Shown here piece by piece: positions 8,415-17,518 of a stretch of 33,944 nucleotides of DNA. Position 1 is the stretch's first letter. Every line of letters starts with the position of its first letter. The stretch spans positions 4,559 to 38,502 of the forward strand of contig JAHDDJ010000003.1 in NCBI GenBank assembly GCA_020629385.1. The letters are read 5' to 3'. The stretch comes from Erythrobacter sp. (lineage in GTDB: Bacteria; Pseudomonadota; Alphaproteobacteria; Sphingomonadales; Sphingomonadaceae). The notes under the pieces were generated by a model. It saw only the letters and a program-made list of their open reading frames with translations. It was not told where the DNA came from and did no database searches. Both the position numbers and the translations under genes were made by a program.

Positions 8415-9566
8415 CTAGCCTTGGCGGAAAAGTGTGGCGACAGCTTGCGCAGCGATGCCTTCGCCGCGTCCGGTAAAGCCAAGCCGTTCGGTTGTGGTTG
8501 CCTTGACGCTGATTTGGCTGATGTCAACGGAAAGCAACTCGGCAATTCTCTCTCGCATGGCTTGACGGTGAGGGCCGATCTTGGGCGCCTCGCAAATAAT
8601 GGTCAGATCGATATTGCTGACACTGTAGCCGGCCTCTGTGACAAGCTTGGCTGCATGGGACATAAAAATCGACGACGTTGCGCCCTTCCATTGCGGATCG
8701 CTCGGCGGGAAATGATCGCCAATGTCACCCATTGCCGCTGCTCCCAGCAAAGCATCGACAATTGCATGCAAGGCCACGTCGGCATCGCTATGCCCCGACA
8801 GACCTTTATCGTGCTCGATTTTCAAACCGCCAAGCCAGAGTTCTTCGCCTGCCGCCAGACGGTGAACATCATAGCCCATGCCGGTTCTGACTGTAGGTCC
8901 TGTCACGCGAAAGTCCTCTGTATATGTAAGCTTTTTCATGGCTTCATCGCCGGTTACATGCGCGATGGTTCCGCCATTGGCCATCATCACTTGCGCATCA
9001 TCACCGGCGGTTGGTTCGCCCTGCCATTTCCTATGGGCATCAAGAATGGCATCGAATTTGAATGCTTGCGGTGTTTGTACTCTGCGCAGCGTATCGCGAT
9101 CCGCCGACCCTGCCATAATGCCATCGTCATCAATGGAAAGACTGTCAGCCACCGGCAATACCGGGATAACACCGTCTGCCGAATCCAACGCGTCAATCAA
9201 ACGCTCGATAACCCCAGCTATTACGATTGGGCGGGCCGCATCGTGAATCAAGACCTTTCGGGTCGTGGCCGCGTCGATAGTTGCGAGGGCCTTGCGTACA
9301 GATTCTTGCCGCGTGGCACCGCCTGTGACGAGTTTGATACCCGCTAAACCATCAAGAGCTGCTTCGGCCAGTGGCTCACCCTTTTCAGGGATCGCCACGA
9401 CAATTGGGGCTATTGCCAGTTGCGCGAAAGTTTCAGCTGAATGGCGTAGAACCGGTTTGCCGTTCCACGAAGCAAATTGCTTTGGCAAAGGTTGCCCGGC
9501 GCGCAGGCCTTTTCCTGCAGCCACAATGACCACGGCCGTATCCGAATAGGACGATTTCTTGGACAT
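8415..9566 (-). CDS. ispDF: Bifunctional IspD/IspF enzyme of the MEP isoprenoid pathway
   Basis: A 383-residue fusion of 2-C-methyl-D-erythritol 4-phosphate cytidylyltransferase (residues about 10-225) and 2-C-methyl-D-erythritol 2,4-cyclodiphosphate synthase (226-383). The IspD half shows AVVIVAAGKGLRAG for nucleotide binding and HDAARP. The IspF half shows GMGYDVHRL (zinc ligands Asp233, His235), SGHSDADVALHA (His267) and TTTERLGFTGRGEGIA. The fusion is common in alphaproteobacteria. The start is the ATG at 9566; the frame is open for 28 more codons but those cross into the dusB start. No clear ribosome site is seen. It is followed by pncC after 4 nt. Confidence 0.97.
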   Translation of the reverse strand: MSKKSSYSDTAVVIVAAGKGLRAGQPLPKQFASWNGKPVLRHSAETFAQLAIAPIVVAIPEKGEPLAEAALDGLAGIKLVTGGATRQESVRKALATIDAATTRKVLIHDAARPIVIAGVIERLIDALDSADGVIPVLPVADSLSIDDDGIMAGSADRDTLRRVQTPQAFKFDAILDAHRKWQGEPTAGDDAQVMMANGGTIAHVTGDEAMKKLTYTEDFRVTGPTVRTGMGYDVHRLAAGEELWLGGLKIEHDKGLSGHSDADVALHAIVDALLGAAAMGDIGDHFPPSDPQWKGATSSIFMSHAAKLVTEAGYSVSNIDLTIICEAPKIGPHRQAMRERIAELLSVDISQISVKATTTERLGFTGRGEGIAAQAVATLFRQG

Positions 9567-9615
9567 AGGGGAGGGCGCTAGCTTCTTGCACTCGATGCTG
9601 CAATGCACTATGCGC

Positions 9616-9632
9616 TGCCTAAATTTTAGGCA
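9616..9632. promoter_or_regulatory. Palindrome between dusB and ispDF
   Basis: TGCCTAAATTTTAGGCA has perfect 8-bp arms (TGCCTAAA and TTTAGGCA) around one base. It ends 10 bp before the dusB ATG and lies 50 bp upstream of ispDF, in the only gap between the divergent genes. It is a candidate operator or dimer-binding site; no known consensus is matched. Confidence 0.45.
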
Positions 9633-9642
9633 CTGATCGCAT

Positions 9643-10659
9643 ATGAGCACAATCCCACCTCCTCCGACGTTAAAGCCGATCCAGATTGGCGATGTGACTA
9701 TCGACTGCCCGGTTGTTCTCGCGCCAATGACCGGGGTGACTGATCTGCCGTTCCGGACGCTGGTCCGTCGTTATGGTTCAGGTCTCAATGTGACCGAGAT
9801 GATCGCCAGCCAAGCCGCCATTCGCGAAACACGGCAGTCGATCCAGAAAGCGGCATGGGATCAGACGGAAGATCCGGTGTCTATGCAGCTTGTAGGTTGC
9901 GATCCGGTTTCGATGGCAGAAGCAGCGAAGCTCAACGCAGATCGCGGCGCTGCGATTATCGATATCAATTTTGGTTGTCCGGTACGCAAGGTCACCAATG
10001 GTTTTGCAGGTTCGGCGCTGATGCGCGAAGTTCCGCTCGCCACAAAGCTGATGGAAGCAACTGTCAAAGCAGTCGATGTGCCAGTAACCGTAAAGATGCG
10101 GATGGGCTGGGATCATGCTAGTCTTAACGCCCCGGAACTGGCTCATATTGCCGAGGATCTGGGCGTGAAGATGATTACGGTCCACGGTCGCACGCGCAAC
10201 CAAATGTACAAGGGCGAGGCTGACTGGCGCTTCATCCGCAAAGTCAAAGATGCGGTTGATATTCCGGTCATCGTCAACGGCGATATTTGCGGAATTGAAG
10301 ATAGCGCCAAGGCGCTTGAACAATCCGGTGCCGATGGTCTGATGATCGGACGTGGTGCCTATGGCAAGCCGTGGTTGCTCGGGCAGGTGATGCACTGGCT
10401 ACGAACCGGGGAGATCCTCGAAAGTCCGAGCTTTGCCGAGCAATATGCCGTTTTGGTTGAACACTATAATGGCATGCTCGATCACTACGGGCGCGAAGTT
10501 GGCTCCAAAGTCGCCCGTAAACACCTTGGCTGGTATACCAAGGGCATGCATGGTTCGGCTGAGTTCCGGAACCATGTTAACTTCATCGATGACCCGGATC
10601 AGGTGCTCGGCGAGTTGGAGCGCTTCTACGACCCGTTTATTCATCGCCGCGCTGCCTGA
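9643..10659 (+). CDS. dusB: tRNA-dihydrouridine synthase B
   Basis: Flavoenzyme of 338 residues that reduces specific uridines in tRNA to dihydrouridine. The FMN-binding TIM barrel begins [16 protein letters not shown]; the catalytic cysteine is Cys112 in [22 protein letters not shown] and VNGDI follow, and [13 protein letters not shown] closes the phosphate site. The gene was called nifR3 in other alphaproteobacteria because it precedes ntrB, and the same order holds here. The ntrB start follows its stop almost directly. Confidence 0.97.
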   Translation: MSTIPPPPTLKPIQIGDVTIDCPVVLAPMTGVTDLPFRTLVRRYGSGLNVTEMIASQAAIRETRQSIQKAAWDQTEDPVSMQLVGCDPVSMAEAAKLNADRGAAIIDINFGCPVRKVTNGFAGSALMREVPLATKLMEATVKAVDVPVTVKMRMGWDHASLNAPELAHIAEDLGVKMITVHGRTRNQMYKGEADWRFIRKVKDAVDIPVIVNGDICGIEDSAKALEQSGADGLMIGRGAYGKPWLLGQVMHWLRTGEILESPSFAEQYAVLVEHYNGMLDHYGREVGSKVARKHLGWYTKGMHGSAEFRNHVNFIDDPDQVLGELERFYDPFIHRRAA

Positions 10660-10660
10660 T

Positions 10661-11710
10661 TTGCCTGATCGTCCCACCGCAGATGCCCAGATTTCAGGGC
10701 TCTTGTTCGCAGTCCTGCTGCTGGACAAAGAACTGAATATTGCCGAGGCTAACCATGCAGCCGAAGACATGCTGGGGCGGAGTATAAAGCGCCTGATTGG
10801 CATGCCATTCGTCAGTGCAGCCGGACTGCCCTTGGATGTCGCAACCAGAATAGGCGGCACGGAGTCCCAGCTTGTTGCGCGCAGCGTCACAATCAGGCGC
10901 GCCGGCGATGACAGAAAAGTAAACCTCACCGTGTCTCCGCTTTCTAGTCATCCCGGATGGAAAGTTGTGACACTTTCCGATGCAGGGCAGGATGATATGC
11001 GTCGGGAAGGAGAAAGTCAGTCAGCGCTCAAAGCCCCGGCGATCCTGGCGCACGAAATCAAGAATCCTCTCGCTGCGATAAAAGGTGCAAGTCAGCTGCT
11101 TGGCCGCAAAGTAGGGGAAGCTGACACCGGACTGACCAGCATGATTGCCAGCGAAGTGGACCGCATCGCGCGCTTGATCGACCGGATGCAGGAACTTGGC
11201 AGCAACAGCACGGAGCCGGCGCAGCCGGTCAACCTTCACCAGACGATCCGCAAAGCCATGGCCAGCGTGCGCTCCGCAGTCAAAGATTCAGTCGAGCTGG
11301 CCGAAGCCTTCGACCCTTCCTTGCCCGCAGTTCTCGCCAAGCAAGATACGCTCGAACAGGTTCTGGTAAACTTGCTCACCAATGCAGTCGACGCCTGCGC
11401 AGGCTTAGATGAACCGAAAGTCGTCGTCCGCACCCGCTTTGTCAGCGGCCTTGCCGCACATATCGGGGAAGGCGGTTCATCGGTTCGCTTGCCCGTCGAG
11501 ATAGCAGTTTGTGACAACGGAAAAGGCCTTGATCCCCAATTGGGCGAGCATGTCTTCGAACCATTCGTTACATCGAAGAAGAACGGTCAGGGGCTGGGGC
11601 TGGCACTCGTCAAGAAATTGACCAATGATATGGGCGGCCGGGTTAGCCACAAGCGTGTCGAAACGTCCGGCCAGACCGAATTTCGCATTCACCTGGCCGT
11701 AGCTGAGTAG
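10661..11710 (+). CDS. ntrB: Nitrogen regulation sensor kinase NtrB
   Basis: Cytoplasmic histidine kinase of 349 residues that phosphorylates NtrC under nitrogen limitation and is held in phosphatase mode by PII. It has a PAS-like domain (about 10-105), a HisKA dimerisation helix with the phospho-acceptor His131 in ILAHEIKNPLAAIKG, and a HATPase domain with NLLTNAVDA, CDNGKGLDP and GQGLGLALVKK. The start is uncertain. No ATG sits at the expected place; a TTG at 10661, one base after the dusB stop, fits the family's N-terminus and would be coupled to dusB. The open frame extends back into dusB, but that overlap is unlikely to be used. NtrC begins 8 bp downstream. Confidence 0.92.
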   Translation: MPDRPTADAQISGLLFAVLLLDKELNIAEANHAAEDMLGRSIKRLIGMPFVSAAGLPLDVATRIGGTESQLVARSVTIRRAGDDRKVNLTVSPLSSHPGWKVVTLSDAGQDDMRREGESQSALKAPAILAHEIKNPLAAIKGASQLLGRKVGEADTGLTSMIASEVDRIARLIDRMQELGSNSTEPAQPVNLHQTIRKAMASVRSAVKDSVELAEAFDPSLPAVLAKQDTLEQVLVNLLTNAVDACAGLDEPKVVVRTRFVSGLAAHIGEGGSSVRLPVEIAVCDNGKGLDPQLGEHVFEPFVTSKKNGQGLGLALVKKLTNDMGGRVSHKRVETSGQTEFRIHLAVAE

Positions 11711-11718
11711 GGTAATCC

Positions 11719-13131
11719 ATGACCGATATTCTTCTGGTTGAAGATGACAACGCGATTGCGACAGTGGTAGTTTCGGCGCTGTCCGATGAAGGATTCGCCG
11801 TCCACCATTGCGACAGTATTGCTGGTCGCAACGCTGCCCTGACCGACAAAGCGTTTGCGGTGATGCTGACTGACGTGATGCTAACCGACGGTGACGGTAT
11901 CGAAGGTCTTCCGCAAGTCAGCCGCAATTATCCCGATATGCCGATCATCATTCTATCGGCGCAGAACACATTGGATACAGCTGTCCGGGCTACGGAAACC
12001 GGGGCTTTCGAATATTTCCCGAAGCCTTTCGATCTTGAAGAGCTGGTGCGTGCAGTCAAACAAGCTGCGGGTGGGAAGGGGAAACCCGTTGCTACCAATG
12101 ACGGTGGCGACGGCTTGCCATTGGTGGGACGGAGCCAGGCAATGCAGGGCGTGTATCGCATGATCACGCGTGTTCTGACCAACGATCTGACGGTTCTTGT
12201 CCTGGGTGAATCCGGGACGGGCAAAGAGTTGGTTGCCGAAGCGATCCATCAACTTGGCCATCGGAAAACCGGGCCTTTCGTGGCGGTCAATGCGGCAGCT
12301 ATTCCTGCCGACCTTATCGAAAGCGAATTGTTCGGTCACGAAAAGGGAGCATTCACCGGCGCTATCGCGCAATCAATCGGCAAGTTCGAGCAGGCTAATG
12401 GTGGCACTCTGTTTCTTGACGAAATCGGTGACATGCCCATCGACGCGCAAACACGTTTGCTTCGTGCTTTGCAATCCGGGCGCATCCGGCGCGTGGGCGG
12501 CCGTCAGGAGATCGAAATTGATGTCCGTATCGTGGCAGCAACCAATCGCGACCTGAAGCCGATGATTGCCAGCGGCACATTTCGGGAAGACCTGTTCTAC
12601 CGATTGAACGTGGTGCCCATCGAGCTTCCTGCACTTCGCGACAGGCGAGATGACATCAGGGCATTGACCAACCATTTTCTGGTTCAGGCTGTTCAAGACG
12701 GGTTGCCGCATCGCACGATAGAGGATCGGGCAGTTGAACTGCTGCAGGCGCAAAGCTGGCCCGGAAATGTGCGTGAACTACGAAACACGGTTTTCCGCCT
12801 GGCCCTGATGGCCCGCGATGATGTGATCGATGCAGCCAGTGTCGAAGGTATGATGGGTGAAACCGCCCCTCAAAGCCATACGGCCACACTTGGAAACTTC
12901 GGCGCCGTTCTCAACCAATGGATCCAGATTGCGAACCCGGCTAACGGCACGGTATACCACGCGGCGCAGGCAGCCTTTGAAAAGCCTTTGTTCGAATGGG
13001 CCTTGCAACAGACGAATGGCAATCAGCTCCGGGCTGCGAAATTGCTCGGGATCAATCGGAATACGTTGCACAAACGTATCGTCGACCTGCAAATTGAACC
13101 CGACCGGTTTTCCTTGGAACGGCTGAACTGA
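11719..13131 (+). CDS. ntrC: Nitrogen regulation response regulator NtrC
   Basis: Sigma-54-dependent activator of 470 residues. The receiver domain (1-120) has acidic residues EDD at 8-10, phospho-acceptor Asp52 in MLTDVML and Lys in PKPF. The AAA+ domain has Walker A GESGTGKE, the sigma-54 contact loop GAFTGA, and Walker B LFLDEIGDM. The C-terminus is a Fis-type helix-turn-helix (NQLRAAKLLGINRNTLHKRI). All features needed to activate sigma-54 promoters are intact, in contrast to NtrX downstream. It is in an operon with ntrB and a 70-bp gap precedes ntrY. Confidence 0.97.
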   Translation: MTDILLVEDDNAIATVVVSALSDEGFAVHHCDSIAGRNAALTDKAFAVMLTDVMLTDGDGIEGLPQVSRNYPDMPIIILSAQNTLDTAVRATETGAFEYFPKPFDLEELVRAVKQAAGGKGKPVATNDGGDGLPLVGRSQAMQGVYRMITRVLTNDLTVLVLGESGTGKELVAEAIHQLGHRKTGPFVAVNAAAIPADLIESELFGHEKGAFTGAIAQSIGKFEQANGGTLFLDEIGDMPIDAQTRLLRALQSGRIRRVGGRQEIEIDVRIVAATNRDLKPMIASGTFREDLFYRLNVVPIELPALRDRRDDIRALTNHFLVQAVQDGLPHRTIEDRAVELLQAQSWPGNVRELRNTVFRLALMARDDVIDAASVEGMMGETAPQSHTATLGNFGAVLNQWIQIANPANGTVYHAAQAAFEKPLFEWALQQTNGNQLRAAKLLGINRNTLHKRIVDLQIEPDRFSLERLN

Positions 13132-13171
13132 GCTAATCAAGCGGCAGCCGGATCAGTTTCCTCTTGCATTT

Positions 13172-13191
13172 TTGCAACAGTGGCGTTGTAA
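13172..13191. promoter_or_regulatory. Inverted repeat upstream of ntrY
   Basis: TTGCAAC-AGTGGC-GTTGTAA has 7-bp arms with one mismatch, 10 bp before the ntrY ATG. It lies in the only gap of the ntr block, so it could be an operator that uncouples ntrYX from ntrBC. Binding by NtrX or NtrC is conjecture. Confidence 0.35.
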
Positions 13192-13201
13192 CTCTGCAAC
13201 G

Positions 13202-15415
13202 ATGGCAAGTGCAGCACTTTCGGATTCACGCAGGACCCCGCGTTTCTGGCGCAGGTTCGTGGTTGCGACAAGGCGCTCCAATTTCTTCATGTTGCTTGAA
13301 GTCGCCGCGCTGGTTGCGGTTCTGGCCATGTTTGCCACGACATATCTGGCGTTTTCGAATGCCCCGCCCGACGGCAGGCTGTTGCCTGCAGCACAAGTTG
13401 CGACGCTGCTTATAGCCACTTTGATACCGTCTTTGGGTTTGCTCATTCTCTTTGGCCGGAGGATGGCAATTCGCCGTGCAGCAGGCAGTACTGCTCGCTT
13501 GCATACGAGGCTTGTGTTCTTTTTCTCCATGGTCGCCGCTGTGCCGACATTGCTGGTGGCGGCTTTTGCTGCATTTCTATTCCAGTCTGGAGTCGATTTC
13601 TGGTTCTCCGATAATTCGCGCGGGCTGATGCAGAACGCCAACGAATTGGCAGAGGGGTACTACGAAGAAAACCAGCTTCAGGTTGGCACCCAGACGATCA
13701 CAATGGCCAACGATCTGCGCGCATATCTCCAATCTGCCAGCATCACCGATGATGATTTTATCGACTGGTACAATTTGCAGATGCAGGGCCGCGAACTTAA
13801 TGAAACCGCTATTTTGCAGAGGGTCGATGATGGCAGTTTCCGTACGGCGATTGTCCTTAATCTGAGTGGCGATAACGTGCCCGTTGATTATGCAAACGAG
13901 GCCATTGCTACGCTTGAAGCGGGGGAGCCGGTTTCGGTCACAGCGGACGAGAAACGTATCGAAGCTCTTTCTCCGATTGACCAAGAGAGCGGTATTTATC
14001 TGTATAATGCGCGCAATTCGGAGTCCGGACCGTTTCGGTATTGGGAACGAGCCCAATCGATTTCGAATGCCTATGATGTTTTGACCACGCGCGCGCGCGC
14101 GCTCCAGCTGCGTTTCAACCTGGCTTTGTATTTTGTGTCACTCGGCCTTGTTGGCGTGGCGGTTTGGTTTGCGTTGCGGTTTGCGGACAGGCAAGTCGAG
14201 CCACTGACTGATCTCGTTGCTGCCGCCCGCAAAGTTGGTGCGGGTAACTTCGCCCTGCGGGTCGATGGACGGACTGGCGCTGATGAAATCGGATTGTTGA
14301 ACCGCGCCTTCAACCGAATGACGGCGCAGATCGAAAAGCAGACTTCCGATCTTGTTTCCGCGAACGAGCAGATCAATCAGCGCCGCGCCTTTATGGAGAC
14401 GCTTCTGGAATCGACATCTGCCGGGATTGTCTCGATCGATGAAGACGGTGCAATCAAGCTGATGAACAGCACTGCGCAGGAGGTGCTTCTTCCTCCCGGA
14501 TCCCAAGTGGTATCCGGCGAGACTTTGGAAGATGCTGCACCGCAATTGTCCGCGATGGTGGCTGCCGGTTTAGCCAGCGGCGTCATCAATCACACCAAAG
14601 GCGGCGAGTTACTGACTTTGGCGGTCAAGATTGCAAAGACATCGGACGGACAGGTAATCACATTCGAGGATATTACCCGTCAGCTGCTCGACCAGAGGCA
14701 GGCAGCCTGGTCTGATGTTGCCCGCCGCATTGCACACGAAATCAAGAACCCGCTTACCCCTATCCAGTTGGCAACCGAGCGCTTGAAGCGCCGATATCGC
14801 CGCCAGATAGAATCCGATGGTGAATTGTTCGACGATCTGACGAACACAATTGTCAGACAGGTCGGTGATTTGCGCAAAATGGTCGACGAGTTTTCGTCCT
14901 TTGCGCGGCTGCCTAAACCTGTTTTCCGTTCAGAAGATGCGCTTGATCTGGTGCGGCAAGCGCTGTTCCTTCAGGAAGTCGCGCATCCACAAGTGGATTA
15001 TGCATTCAAGACCGAACTTGAACCACCGCAAATGATCGCCTGTGACCGGCATCAGGTGGGCCAGGCAATGACTAATGTCCTCAAGAACGCCGTCGAGGCG
15101 GTTGAAGCGAAGGCCGCAAATGCCGAACCCGATTATCGAGGCCGGATTGCGCTTGAAGTACTGGGTGATGAAAACACGATACGTGTGATTATCGAAGACA
15201 ACGGCGTCGGTCTGCCGCAAGATCGCGAGAGAATCATGGAGCCTTATGTCACCACACGAGACAAAGGCACCGGTCTTGGTCTCGCCATCGTAAACAAGAT
15301 CGTCGAGGAACATGGTGGCGAGATGACGTTTTCATCCGCCGGTACAGGCGGCACTCGTGTGTCCCTAAGCTTTGCGCGTGATCCTCTAGTCAATGCAGGT
15401 GAGGGCGCAGAATGA
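13202..15415 (+). CDS. ntrY: Membrane sensor histidine kinase NtrY
   Basis: Membrane kinase of 737 residues paired with NtrX; the pair is linked to nitrogen, redox and envelope responses in alphaproteobacteria. Three transmembrane helices lie at about 29-50, 64-85 and 103-127, followed by a periplasmic sensor region and a fourth helix at about 308-328. A HAMP linker (ADRQVEPLTDLVAAARKVGAGNF), a PAS domain (about 400-490), HisKA with His512 in RIAHEIKNPLTPIQLATERLKRRY, and HATPase motifs NVLKNAVEAV, IEDNGVGLP and GTGLGLAIV follow. Start: ATG at 13202; a TTG ten codons earlier is in frame but lies in an inverted repeat. The ntrX ATG is 40 bp after the stop. Confidence 0.95.
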   Translation: MASAALSDSRRTPRFWRRFVVATRRSNFFMLLEVAALVAVLAMFATTYLAFSNAPPDGRLLPAAQVATLLIATLIPSLGLLILFGRRMAIRRAAGSTARLHTRLVFFFSMVAAVPTLLVAAFAAFLFQSGVDFWFSDNSRGLMQNANELAEGYYEENQLQVGTQTITMANDLRAYLQSASITDDDFIDWYNLQMQGRELNETAILQRVDDGSFRTAIVLNLSGDNVPVDYANEAIATLEAGEPVSVTADEKRIEALSPIDQESGIYLYNARNSESGPFRYWERAQSISNAYDVLTTRARALQLRFNLALYFVSLGLVGVAVWFALRFADRQVEPLTDLVAAARKVGAGNFALRVDGRTGADEIGLLNRAFNRMTAQIEKQTSDLVSANEQINQRRAFMETLLESTSAGIVSIDEDGAIKLMNSTAQEVLLPPGSQVVSGETLEDAAPQLSAMVAAGLASGVINHTKGGELLTLAVKIAKTSDGQVITFEDITRQLLDQRQAAWSDVARRIAHEIKNPLTPIQLATERLKRRYRRQIESDGELFDDLTNTIVRQVGDLRKMVDEFSSFARLPKPVFRSEDALDLVRQALFLQEVAHPQVDYAFKTELEPPQMIACDRHQVGQAMTNVLKNAVEAVEAKAANAEPDYRGRIALEVLGDENTIRVIIEDNGVGLPQDRERIMEPYVTTRDKGTGLGLAIVNKIVEEHGGEMTFSSAGTGGTRVSLSFARDPLVNAGEGAE

Positions 15416-15442
15416 CATTCAATCCCCCCGACCAATCCACAA

Positions 15443-15448
15443 AAGGAG
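15443..15448 (+). promoter_or_regulatory. Ribosome binding site that sets the ntrX start
   Basis: AAGGAG with 7 nt to the ATG at 15456. It decides against the upstream in-frame ATG at 15393, which overlaps the end of ntrY and would add 21 unconserved residues. Confidence 0.85.
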
Positions 15449-15455
15449 CAGCGCA

Positions 15456-16844
15456 ATGGCGCTAGATATCCTCATAGTCGATGACGAGCGCGATATTCGT
15501 GATCTCGTAGCCGGCGTACTTAGCGATGAAGGCTACGAATGCCGGACCGCCGCAGACAGCACCAGCGCGTTGGCTGCCGTAGATGAACGGCGGCCCAGCC
15601 TGGTTTTGTTGGATGTGTGGCTCCACGGTAGCCAGATGGACGGCCTTGAGGTGCTCGATGCCATCAAACAAAGAGAACCCGAGCTACCGGTGATTATCTT
15701 CTCGGGCCATGGCAATATCGACACGGCAGTGTCTGCGGTCAGCCGTGGAGCCATGGATTTTATCGAGAAGCCGTTTGAGGCTGAACGACTGCTGCACCTG
15801 GTGGAACGCGCAACTGAAACGGAACGGTTGCGGCGTGAAAATGATCGCTTGCGGCGTGGATTTTCCCACGGCGAGGAATTCAACGGCAATTCGGCTGCTA
15901 TCAACAATGTCCGTGCCACATTGAAACGTGTCGCGTCGACCGGGAGCAGGGTGTTGATTACTGGCCCTGCCGGGGCGGGTAAGGAAGTCGCTGCTCGACT
16001 GTTACATAGCTGGAGTCCGCGTGCGGAAAACGCGTTTGTGATTGTGAATTCGGCGCGCATTACGCCCGAGCGTTTCGAGCAGGAACTATTTGGGGAGGAA
16101 AGCGGCGGGAAGCTCGTTCGGCCAGGACTTCTCGAATTGGCCGATGGTGGCACACTCTACCTCGATGAAGTTGCTGACATGCCTTTGTCGACACAGGCGC
16201 GAATATTGCGCGTTCTGACCGAACAGAGCTTTGTCAGGGTAGGGGGAAGCCGGCAGATTGGTGTGGACGTGCGTGTGGTTTCCTCAAGTGCTCGTGATCT
16301 CCAGCTCGAAATGGACGAGAAACGCTTCCGCGAAGATCTGTTTTACCGCCTCAATGTTGTACCGGTACTGGTGCCCTCGCTATCCGAGCGGCGCGACGAT
16401 ATCCCGGCTCTGGCCGAGCATTTCTTTACCCGTCATGCGGCAGAACAGGGCATTCCGGCCCCGGCAATTTCAGAAGATGCCATGGCGGCGCTGCAAGCCT
16501 ATGATTGGCCGGGGAATGTCCGCCAGCTGCGTAATGTCATCGAGCGCACCATAATTCTTACACCCCGGGATGAAATCGAAACAGTGGAGCCGTCCATGCT
16601 TCCCAGCGAAGTCACCGGCGGAAAACTGGGCGGCGGTGGCGGTATCGCTGCTTTGATGGGAGCGCCGCTGCGTGAGGCACGCGAGACTTTCGAGCGTGAA
16701 TATCTCAGTATCCAGATACGCCGCTTTTCGGGAAATATCTCCAAAACGGCGAGCTTTATTGGCATGGAACGCTCAGCACTCCATCGCAAGTTGAAGCTCC
16801 TGGGCATGGGTGACCGGAAAAAGGATCGTGAAACAGACGATTAA
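15456..16844 (+). CDS. ntrX: Response regulator NtrX, AAA+ type without the sigma-54 loop
   Basis: Response regulator of 462 residues, partner of NtrY. The receiver domain has DDE at 9-11, phospho-acceptor Asp53 in VLLDVWL and Lys in EKPF. The AAA+ domain has Walker A GPAGAGKE and Walker B LYLDEVADM. Where NtrC reads ELFGHEKGAFTGAIAQ, NtrX reads ELFGEESGGKLVRPG: the GAFTGA contact loop is missing. The C-terminal Fis-type helix-turn-helix (GNISKTASFIGMERSALHRKL) is intact. It therefore probably binds DNA and regulates without remodelling sigma-54 holoenzyme. It ends the ntr genes, with a 140-bp gap to hfq. Confidence 0.96.
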   Translation: MALDILIVDDERDIRDLVAGVLSDEGYECRTAADSTSALAAVDERRPSLVLLDVWLHGSQMDGLEVLDAIKQREPELPVIIFSGHGNIDTAVSAVSRGAMDFIEKPFEAERLLHLVERATETERLRRENDRLRRGFSHGEEFNGNSAAINNVRATLKRVASTGSRVLITGPAGAGKEVAARLLHSWSPRAENAFVIVNSARITPERFEQELFGEESGGKLVRPGLLELADGGTLYLDEVADMPLSTQARILRVLTEQSFVRVGGSRQIGVDVRVVSSSARDLQLEMDEKRFREDLFYRLNVVPVLVPSLSERRDDIPALAEHFFTRHAAEQGIPAPAISEDAMAALQAYDWPGNVRQLRNVIERTIILTPRDEIETVEPSMLPSEVTGGKLGGGGGIAALMGAPLREARETFEREYLSIQIRRFSGNISKTASFIGMERSALHRKLKLLGMGDRKKDRETDD

Positions 16845-16869
16845 GCGCCTGCATGTCGCTTCTTTCCAA

Positions 16870-16898
16870 TTGAAATTCTGTTCTGCCGTTCATATTTT
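16870..16898 (+). promoter_or_regulatory. Possible sigma-70-type promoter for hfq
   Basis: TTGAAA, 17 nt, TATTTT lies in the 140-bp gap upstream of hfq, about 87 bp before its start codon. Both hexamers are partial matches; spacing is ideal. An own promoter would let hfq be expressed apart from ntrYX. Confidence 0.35.
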
Positions 16899-16984
16899 GA
16901 TGCGGAAACCGGTGCAGCAGCTGTTTGGGTTGCGCCAGATTGCGGTCGTTCCCTTGGAGTCGACCGCCAATAATGGAGAAAATA

Positions 16985-17518
16985 ATGTCCGATGGACGCA
17001 CATTGTCGGCCCGGCCAAAGAGCAAGGGCGATGACAGCATGCCGGCGAAGCAGGCAAATTTGCAGGATGCTTTCCTGAATTTGCTGCGCAAAAACAAGAT
17101 ACCGGTTACCATGTTTCTGGTCAAAGGTGTCAAACTTCAGGGCGTCGTTACGTGGTTCGACAATTTTTCGATCCTTCTGCGACGTGATGGTCAAACGCAG
17201 CTTGTTTACAAGCACGCGATCTCCACGATCATGCCCGGTCAGCCTATGGATGCAACGCAGTTTTCCAGTCAGGAAAGCAACCGCAAACAGCGCCTGCTTC
17301 AGGATATATTCCTTGGCAGTGTTCGTGATGCTGAGGCGCAAGTCACGATGTTCTTGGTGAATGGCGTGATGCTGCAAGGCGCAATCGCAGCGTACGATCT
17401 GTTCTGTATGCTGCTCGAGCGGGACGGTTTCGTCCAATTGGCTTACAAACACGCCGTTTCGACAATCCAGCCCGACACCCATGTCGACCTGTCCGGCGAG
17501 TGGGAAGACGAAGACTGA
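16985..17518 (+). CDS. hfq: Hfq RNA chaperone with two fused Sm domains
   Basis: Hfq helps small RNAs pair with mRNAs and normally is a 70-100 residue protein forming a six-subunit ring. Here one 177-residue chain carries two Sm folds: domain 1 (about 25-84) with [28 protein letters not shown] and YKHAIST, and domain 2 (about 104-163) with [29 protein letters not shown] and YKHAVST. Key RNA-site residues recur in both (Gln27 and Gln106; Lys76-His77 and Lys155-His156). A ring could then be made of three chains. The C-terminal tail is acidic (GEWEDED). The start ATG at 16985 has GGAG 6 nt upstream; an ATG four codons earlier overlaps that site. The last 19 bp overlap hflX. Confidence 0.95.
   Translation: MSDGRTLSARPKSKGDDSMPAKQANLQDAFLNLLRKNKIPVTMFLVKGVKLQGVVTWFDNFSILLRRDGQTQLVYKHAISTIMPGQPMDATQFSSQESNRKQRLLQDIFLGSVRDAEAQVTMFLVNGVMLQGAIAAYDLFCMLLERDGFVQLAYKHAVSTIQPDTHVDLSGEWEDED

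Noticed and set aside
10433-10660. N-terminal extension of ntrB across the end of dusB
   Set aside because: It is just the dusB sequence read in another frame; residues do not resemble a sensor kinase and no ribosome site is present.
14085-14102. Run of alternating CG in ntrY
   Set aside because: It lies in frame in coding sequence (TRARA) of a GC-rich genome and needs no other explanation.
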